From: Elusimicrobiota bacterium
GTDB lineage: Bacteria > Elusimicrobiota > Endomicrobiia > CG1-02-37-114 > JAHJSO01
NCBI GenBank assembly: GCA_018830385.1
Contig: JAHJSO010000044.1
Span: 1 to 5,653 of the forward strand
DNA length: 5,653 bases
Direction of reading: 5' to 3'
Shown here piece by piece: positions 4,193-5,653 of the stretch; the first letter of the stretch is position 1; every line of letters starts with the position of its first letter. The position numbers were made by a program, and so were the translations under genes. The notes under the pieces are model-generated. The model saw only the letters and a list, made by a program, of their open reading frames with translations, was not told the DNA's origin and did no database searches.

Positions 4193-5653
4193 CTACAACA
4201 ATTCTTCCAATTTTGTAACTACCTTGTATTCTACGTCCTCAAATTCTTTAAAGTGTGATTTTCCGCACTGTATTTTCAACCTTTCACTTCCCCTCAGTTG
4301 CGTAACATCCTGTGTCGCTTTTGTCTCCGCAATAAAATATAGTTTTTTCTCATTTTTGAATATCAGCGCCCAGTCCGGATTATAATCCCCGATAGGTGTT
4401 TTTATCGTGAACCAATGTGGCAGTTTAAAATAAAATCCCACGTTTTCGTTCGACTCGCAGTCCTTAGCAAACTGCAGCTCTCTTTCAGACATTGAACTTA
4501 TTTCTATATAATTCGCCAATGTTTTTTCTTGTTTCGTTACCTTATAAAGATTTTCAATATATGTTTCAATTTCACTCTCCTCAAAAAGCATCATCGCATA
4601 TTCCTGACCGCCGATTTTTTCATATTTTATACCGTTAACCATAAAATCGTTCAGAACATTTTTTATCTCAACAACAACCATATCTAAAAATAACTGCGGA
4701 TTTTTGAATACATCTTCCAACCGCTCGGATTCTTTCAGTATTCTTAAAATTGTTGACCGCGTAAGTTCTGTCTTGCCCTGGATGTAGCCAAGTATATCGG
4801 GTATTCCGCTTATCACACTATCCGTTTTGTCGAAGATCCTGACACCGAGTTGACGCCCGACAATTCCTTCCCTAACCATATCTACACCCGTCTTTACCGA
4901 TTTAATAACCGGCTTTTTTACTTCAGTCATATTCTTTATGGATATTGATGCGGTTTTTATCAATTCTTCCGTATCATAATTTACCCTGTAAGTCGTCCTG
5001 AATTTTATTTTATTCCACAACTCTATGAAATTAGGATCCAACGAATAGTTCTTTTTCAGTTCAACTTTCACGCGTTTGTTTTTGTCTTTTATTCTGCCGG
5101 TGAACTCAACACCACAGTCGTCCTCAATTTCTTTCTGCAACTTACCGGCAAATTCTTCGTAACTCTCGTTTGCTACAACCGTTAATTTGTTTATGTTTTT
5201 ATCAAATACCCTGTCACCTGTTTGATTCACCGAAAGCCGTAAACCCCTGCCGATTTCCTGCCGTTTTTTCAATTCCGATTTTGTCTCATTCAAAGTACAT
5301 ATTTGAAAAACATTCGGGTTATCCCAGCCCTCTCTTAACGCCGAATGGCTGAAAATAAATCTCAACGGATTATTTATATCTAAAAGTTTTTCCTTGTCCT
5401 TCATTATCAACTGATAAGTATCGTCGTCCGCCTGTGTTTCACGTCTTTCTGATGAATCCTTCAAAATACCTTTTTTGTCCTGTGCGAAATAACCGTTATG
5501 AACCTGTTCGGTTTTGAAAGGTATAACCCCTTTATACGCGGGCTTTGAAGAAAGTTCGGCATATATCTGTTCAAACCACTCGGCGAATTTACCTTTCGCT
5601 GCATTTCCGGATTCGTCATAATGCCTGTAATTTGCAACCCTGTCTATGAAAAA
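4193..5653 (-). CDS. res: Type III restriction endonuclease Res subunit, C-terminal half (5' end outside window)
   Basis: The frame is open from the right edge to TAG at 4193, giving 486 visible residues of a protein normally about 900-1000 aa long. It starts within the second helicase (RecA-like) domain: FSHSALREGWDNPNVFQICTL (visible residues 101-121) is motif V-like, and QEIGRGLRL (132-140) is helicase motif VI with the arginine fingers. A long linker (about 190-400) leads to the C-terminal PD-(D/E)xK nuclease: GDYNPDWALIF with Asp427, and YFIAETK with Glu443 and Lys445. These fit the type III Res family, in which ATP-driven translocation with the Mod methyltransferase leads to cleavage. 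Motifs visible here look intact, so the enzyme may be active. The TTG at 5464 is internal; coding continues upstream of it without a stop. The gene is noticeably more AT-rich than its neighbours, consistent with horizontal acquisition. A mod gene is expected beyond 5653. Confidence 0.93.
   Translation of the reverse strand, partial: FFIDRVANYRHYDESGNAAKGKFAEWFEQIYAELSSKPAYKGVIPFKTEQVHNGYFAQDKKGILKDSSERRETQADDDTYQLIMKDKEKLLDINNPLRFIFSHSALREGWDNPNVFQICTLNETKSELKKRQEIGRGLRLSVNQTGDRVFDKNINKLTVVANESYEEFAGKLQKEIEDDCGVEFTGRIKDKNKRVKVELKKNYSLDPNFIELWNKIKFRTTYRVNYDTEELIKTASISIKNMTEVKKPVIKSVKTGVDMVREGIVGRQLGVRIFDKTDSVISGIPDILGYIQGKTELTRSTILRILKESERLEDVFKNPQLFLDMVVVEIKNVLNDFMVNGIKYEKIGGQEYAMMLFEESEIETYIENLYKVTKQEKTLANYIEISSMSERELQFAKDCESNENVGFYFKLPHWFTIKTPIGDYNPDWALIFKNEKKLYFIAETKATQDVTQLRGSERLKIQCGKSHFKEFEDVEYKVVTKLEELL

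Noticed and set aside
5462..5464. TTG as the start of the restriction gene
   Set aside because: The same frame stays open for 63 more codons to the window edge, and the translation there is plausible protein. The visible product also lacks the first helicase domain, so the true start lies outside.

Overview
The window is a tightly packed stretch of bacterial chromosome in which every convincing gene lies on the minus strand. Read in the direction of transcription (high to low coordinates), the order is: the C-terminal half of a type III restriction endonuclease Res subunit (runs off the right edge), a small DUF3467 protein, CinA, the RNA 2',3'-cyclic phosphodiesterase ThpR, a membrane-anchored NodB-type polysaccharide deacetylase, the YqgF-family nuclease RuvX, and the N-terminal part of the endolytic transglycosylase MltG (runs off the left edge). 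No tRNA, rRNA, CRISPR array or insertion sequence was seen. No stretch over 300 bases lacks a gene, and the longest gaps are about 45-50 bases.

The five genes from cinA to mltG behave as one operon. cinA and thpR overlap by 4 bases (TTGA), thpR and the deacetylase ORF overlap or nearly touch, the deacetylase and ruvX are 3 bases apart, and ruvX and mltG overlap by 4 bases (ATGA). This favours translational coupling. The block mixes nucleotide/NAD-cofactor housekeeping (CinA, with ThpR on RNA cyclic phosphates), a Holliday-junction resolvase/rRNA-processing family member (RuvX), and envelope polysaccharide or peptidoglycan work (deacetylase, MltG). The ruvX-mltG pairing is common in bacteria.

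The right-hand third (about 4193-5653) is visibly more AT-rich than the housekeeping block. It encodes a restriction enzyme, so the boundary near 4150-4190 looks like a junction between accessory and core DNA. The matching modification subunit and the helicase half of Res should lie beyond 5653.

The organism cannot be named with confidence. The signal-anchored MltG and deacetylase, canonical GGGAGG/AGGAG ribosome sites, DUF3467 and a dispersed repeat of the GTCATTGCGA...GAAGCAATCTC type fit an uncultured or environmental lineage such as Nitrospirota, Omnitrophota or a deltaproteobacterial relative. That placement is inference only. The most unusual local feature is this repeat, wedged into the thpR/deacetylase junction where it blurs the end of one gene and the start of the next. 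I did not find convincing evidence of a wholly undescribed system.
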